64,000 nt of DNA, taken from contig NZ_JAKLJA010000024.1 in NCBI RefSeq assembly GCF_022213065.1, positions 61,276-125,275 on the forward strand, in the 5' to 3' direction. Under the pieces are notes generated by a model. The model searched no databases and was not told the origin of the DNA. It saw only the letters and a program-made list of their open reading frames with translations. Numbering within the stretch: position 1 is the first letter of the stretch; each line of letters begins with the position of its first letter. Positions 61,507-64,000 of the stretch are shown here, in pieces. The stretch comes from Paraburkholderia tagetis (GTDB lineage: Bacteria; Pseudomonadota; Gammaproteobacteria; Burkholderiales; Burkholderiaceae). The position numbers were made by a program, and so were the translations under genes.

Positions 61507-63234
61507 TCATGTCGTAGGAGGAGGCGTGGGTGGCGCTTGAATGTCGCGGCGCTGCGCGTCGCGACGAGGCGTTGCAGTCGACCTCGCCGATCCCGCCGCG
61601 TTGCGGGCCGGCTTGTAGTTTGCGGTTTTCAGGAAGTCGGGATCAATGTCAATGCGCGCGAGGGCAACTCGGAAGCCAAGGCCGTTCAAGCCGATGATTG
61701 CATTCTTGAGGGTGATTTTTGAAAAGAACGGCAGGTCCTTCGGAAGCTCCTTTGTAGTCGCGATGGCGTAGACGATCCGATAGTTCTCGGCCTTCGGACG
61801 CGCGAGAGGGTCCCCGAGCTTGATACTGGCGGGGAGCTTTTCATTGAGCTTGACCCGAAACTCTTCATGGCGCATGAACGTCTCCGCCGAAACGCTGCCC
61901 TGGGCGAAGAGGTGACTGAGCGTCGCAGAACTCCGGTATAGCTTTACGTGGATTAGGTCGCTTCCATCGCGCACGAGATCGCAGAATTCAATCTTGTCAT
62001 AGGCGTTGCCGAAAGAGATGTTTTTCTTGTCCAGCAGGCCATATCCAGCATTCCCTTTTGCGACGCTCTCGTTGTATAAGCCCTCGTTGGCATGTTGGTA
62101 AACGGGCATCTTCGCCGGCTCGGCGTCGAGCCGCTTGAAGTAGGCGTCGATTTCGTCGACGAACTTCCCGCTGACTTCGTACCACAGGCCATTGCGCAGA
62201 ATGAACGTCTCCTTACCTATCGGAAGCTCCGCATATAGGCACCGGTAGGCAGTCCAGCTCTTGATCGACTGGTAATTCGCGTCGTTCACGTGTACCGAGA
62301 TGGACCGCAGTAGCGTCGCGCTTGGTTTTTCTCCGTGCTCGGCGATGTAATCGAGTAGCTGGTCGATTTGCAGCGTACGGTGGCGCGCCGTCCTCGACCG
62401 CTGGTCGAACGAGTAGCCAGTCTGCGTTTCCCAGTCCACGATCTCCGGCTCCCCTAGCCAAAGGTTTTCAGGCCGGGGATCTGATCGCAAGGCGTCGGTG
62501 AGCGCGTCGTCGAGACATTCGATCATCGTCGAATCGCGGACTCGATGGACGTTGTCGATCCAGACGAATCGCTCGGGCAGAGGCTTGTTCCGGCGGGCGA
62601 GCGCCTCGGCCAGAATTTTTGGGAGGTCGTCGAGAGTCGCTGGTGGGTTGATTGTCAACGCGTCGCGGCCGCTGATGTGTTCGCCGAAGATTGCGACCTC
62701 TGATGTTCCGGTGACTGCGTGAATCATGTCGAGCTCTGGGTCGATATTCAAATCGAATATGTCGGCGTCTCGCGCGCTCTGGCTCCGTATGTGTAACGGA
62801 TTGACTTCGTGGCTCGCTTTGTCGAGGCTGCGCAGCTTTAGGGGGGCGATTGAATTGAGCGTTACGCGCAATCCGAAGTCGCGCTCGACCAGGTCCAGAT
62901 TTATGAGGTGGTGTCCCATCCCGAACGACAGCGCGAAAAGCGCGCCGGCATGCTGGACTAGCAGGACAGCCCCCTCGGACCGGGTACCTTCGAAAAGGTC
63001 GGGCGGCACGTCTTGGTTGAGAACGAGAAATGGAGCCCAATCGGGCAATTTCGGGCGCGAACTTTTCTTGGCGTAAAGGCGAGCAACTCCTTCGCTGATT
63101 TTCAGATCGTACGGCGACTTCGCACGATCGGTTTTGACGATCTGCTCATCTGTCAGCTTCGCATCCTTGACGAGATATATCGTGAGGTGTTCCCGTCTGG
63201 TTTGATGCTCTCTCATCATCGCCCCCGCAAGCAT
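61507..63234 (-). CDS. TIGR04141/DUF6119 sporadically distributed protein
   Basis: A 575-residue protein matching the pattern I recall for TIGR04141: LTIYLVKDAKLTDEQIV at the start, GVARLYAKKSSRPKLPDWAPFL, GAVLLVQHAGALFALSFGMGHHLINLDLVERDFGLRVTLNSIAPLKLRSLDK near residue 90-140, and an IHAVTG ... ISGRDALTI stretch. The C-terminal region DLPFFSKITLKNAIIGLNGLGFRVALARID is also typical; the tail is Pro/Thr-rich. No catalytic motif is known to me. The family is patchily distributed and often in defence loci. First gene from the right end; the STAND-like gene is next downstream. Confidence 0.75.
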   Translation of the reverse strand: MLAGAMMREHQTRREHLTIYLVKDAKLTDEQIVKTDRAKSPYDLKISEGVARLYAKKSSRPKLPDWAPFLVLNQDVPPDLFEGTRSEGAVLLVQHAGALFALSFGMGHHLINLDLVERDFGLRVTLNSIAPLKLRSLDKASHEVNPLHIRSQSARDADIFDLNIDPELDMIHAVTGTSEVAIFGEHISGRDALTINPPATLDDLPKILAEALARRNKPLPERFVWIDNVHRVRDSTMIECLDDALTDALRSDPRPENLWLGEPEIVDWETQTGYSFDQRSRTARHRTLQIDQLLDYIAEHGEKPSATLLRSISVHVNDANYQSIKSWTAYRCLYAELPIGKETFILRNGLWYEVSGKFVDEIDAYFKRLDAEPAKMPVYQHANEGLYNESVAKGNAGYGLLDKKNISFGNAYDKIEFCDLVRDGSDLIHVKLYRSSATLSHLFAQGSVSAETFMRHEEFRVKLNEKLPASIKLGDPLARPKAENYRIVYAIATTKELPKDLPFFSKITLKNAIIGLNGLGFRVALARIDIDPDFLKTANYKPARNAAGSARSTATPRRDAQRRDIQAPPTPPPTT

Positions 63235-63527
63235 TTTCTTTTTCCCAGCATCACGCCGAGCGGGCGCGATACGGAGTTTCGAAACAGTGCTCCGAATCAG
63301 GGGGAATCGTCAACAAGTTGCGCGCATTGTGCGCCAATACGTTCCGCGATATGCCGCCGCCATGCCGTTACGCTGCGGGTTGCAGACCTATGCGAGTTCG
63401 CCCGTCCAGCGCCGTCCGGTACGCTAGAATGATGTCCAGTCGCCAGATGTTGACGTCAGCTACGCACGTTTCCGTTAGCGAGCGTTGAAGTCAGGCGGGC
63501 AACCGAACCAAAGTGTTCCCGAGAATT
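63235..63527. other. Right-end non-coding stretch of the island
   Basis: About 290 bp between the TIGR04141 start and the right arm repeats (the whole gap to attR is 373 bp). No gene is supported; it should contain the promoter of the TIGR04141 gene. Confidence 0.35.
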
Positions 63528-63546
63528 GGGGGCACATTTGGGGGCA
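63528..63546. repeat. Right GGGGGCA repeats, candidate integrase arm sites
   Basis: GGGGGCA at 63528-63534 and 63540-63546, 61 bp inside attR. They match the heptamers near attL, which are 10 bp apart there and 12 bp apart here. Confidence 0.65.
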
Positions 63547-63607
63547 CGTAGAAATCGGCGAATTACCGGAAGCATTGTGTGGCGAGGTTGTGCTGGAAGA
63601 ATTCAAT

Positions 63608-63627
63608 TCCTGCAGCCGGCACCAAAT
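63608..63627 (+). repeat. attR: right attachment repeat
   Basis: TCCTGCAGCCGGCACCAAAT, identical to 28546-28565. Only the 3' piece of tRNA-Thr is present here; the sequence to its left is not tRNA-like, so this is a fragment left by integration. Confidence 0.95.
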
Positions 63628-63634
63628 GCACCGA

Positions 63635-63670
63635 AAAGGGTTATCGCTCCATGAGCGGTAACCCTTTTTC
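63635..63670 (+). terminator. Original tRNA-Thr terminator, displaced by integration
   Basis: A strong hairpin: AAAAGGGTTA-CGCTC pairing with GAGCG-TAACCCTTTTT, 7 bp after attR. In an uninterrupted chromosome it would directly follow the tRNA gene. Confidence 0.85.
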
Positions 63671-63696
63671 GTTTTGTGCGCGGATCACGCCGCTCG

Positions 63697-64000
63697 TTAT
63701 CGCTTCCGGTCGCGGCTTTCTATCAACGCGATCTCTTCTCGCCCCACCCCATACGCGGCATAAAGGGCAAAGTCGATCTTCCGCGCAAGCGCCTCGCATT
63801 GCGCCTGCGCTTCACTGCCCGATTGCTTCAACGGCAGCAACGCGTCCACCTTGCGCACGATCTCCGCGCGCACGCCAGCGTGCATATTCCACGCGTACTC
63901 GAGCGCGAATTCCACGGCGACCCGAGCACCGATTCCACGATGACCCGAGCGCGAATTCCACGCACACCCGAGCGCGAATTCCACGCGTAAGCGAGCAGTA
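63697..64000 (-). pseudogene. C-terminal fragment, possibly of a DNA methyltransferase-like protein
   Basis: Open frame running off the window edge. The last ~60 residues (AEIVRKVDALLPLKQSGSEAQAQCEALARKIDFALYAAYGVGREEIALIESRDRKR) resemble the C-terminal helical end of Eco57I-type methylase/restriction proteins (ID-x-x-LY-x-x-YG-x-x-x-EE-I-x-x-x-E). The upstream part is encoded by a 23-bp tandem repeat that shifts frame, so the gene may be broken or the frame partly spurious. Low certainty. Confidence 0.35.
63877..64000. repeat. 23-bp tandem repeat at window edge
   Basis: Units begin CGAGC at 63900, 63923, 63946, 63969 and 63992, exactly 23 bp apart, each with a (G/C)GATTCCACG-like core (GCGAATTCCACG in most). 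A degenerate unit precedes at 63877. It continues past the window end. The period is not a multiple of three. Confidence 0.85.

Overview
The window reads as a high-GC betaproteobacterial chromosome of the Burkholderiaceae (Paraburkholderia/Caballeronia/Burkholderia type). The evidence is the gene order thi - mla - ABC exporter - bolA/murA - his - tat - pet - ssp, protein sequences typical of that family, and strong GC bias in codon choice. The genus is an inference from order and sequence style; no search was run.

Positions 1-28486 are conserved housekeeping chromosome. They hold thiamine thiazole/coupling genes (thiO end, thiS, thiG, a long thiE), phospholipid-trafficking genes in the order mlaF-E-D-A-C-B, a two-gene ABC-2 exporter, a BolA-like gene and murA. 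A complete histidine block follows (hisG, D, C, B, H, A, F, I, E), then a small membrane protein, a HIT hydrolase, tatABC, a DegS/DegP-like protease facing the other way, a Nif3-like gene, the bc1 complex (petABC), sspA and sspB. The last host element is a tRNA-Thr(TGT) gene.

From the 3' end of that tRNA to 63627 lies a genomic island of about 35 kb. It is bounded by a perfect 20-bp repeat (28546-28565 and 63608-63627), and GGGGGCA repeats lie inside both ends. Its left arm is integrase, unknown gene, AlpA-like regulator, DUF3987/YfjI-like protein, membrane protein and two inovirus-Gp2/YfjJ-like HUH replication proteins. This is the plan I recall for the E. coli cryptic prophage CP4-57 (int-yfjH-alpA-yfjI-yfjJ). 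A second core module on the minus strand (52300-47212) carries a small membrane protein, a zinc-ribbon/glycine-zipper protein, DUF932, a YqaJ-like nuclease, a Gp3-like recombination directionality candidate, a second copy of the membrane-protein family and a short conserved protein. I see no virion, relaxase or type IV secretion genes.

The cargo is dominated by defence genes: a SIR2-domain protein; an N6-adenine methyltransferase with an overlapping restriction-enzyme-like gene; an HNH nuclease with a cyclotransferase-fold partner; an Mrr-like nuclease; an XRE-ImmA/IrrE pair; a Gabija-type pair (OLD/TOPRIM ATPase plus UvrD-like helicase); a 929-residue protein joining a Cap4-like nuclease, a STAND-like NTPase, helical repeats and a SEC-C zinc motif; and a TIGR04141/DUF6119 protein next to it. 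The last two are the best candidates for an undescribed system. A MORN-repeat lipoprotein and a small XRE regulator are further cargo.

Right of the island (63628-64000) is host sequence again: the displaced terminator of the tRNA gene, then an open reading frame running off the edge over a 23-bp tandem repeat.
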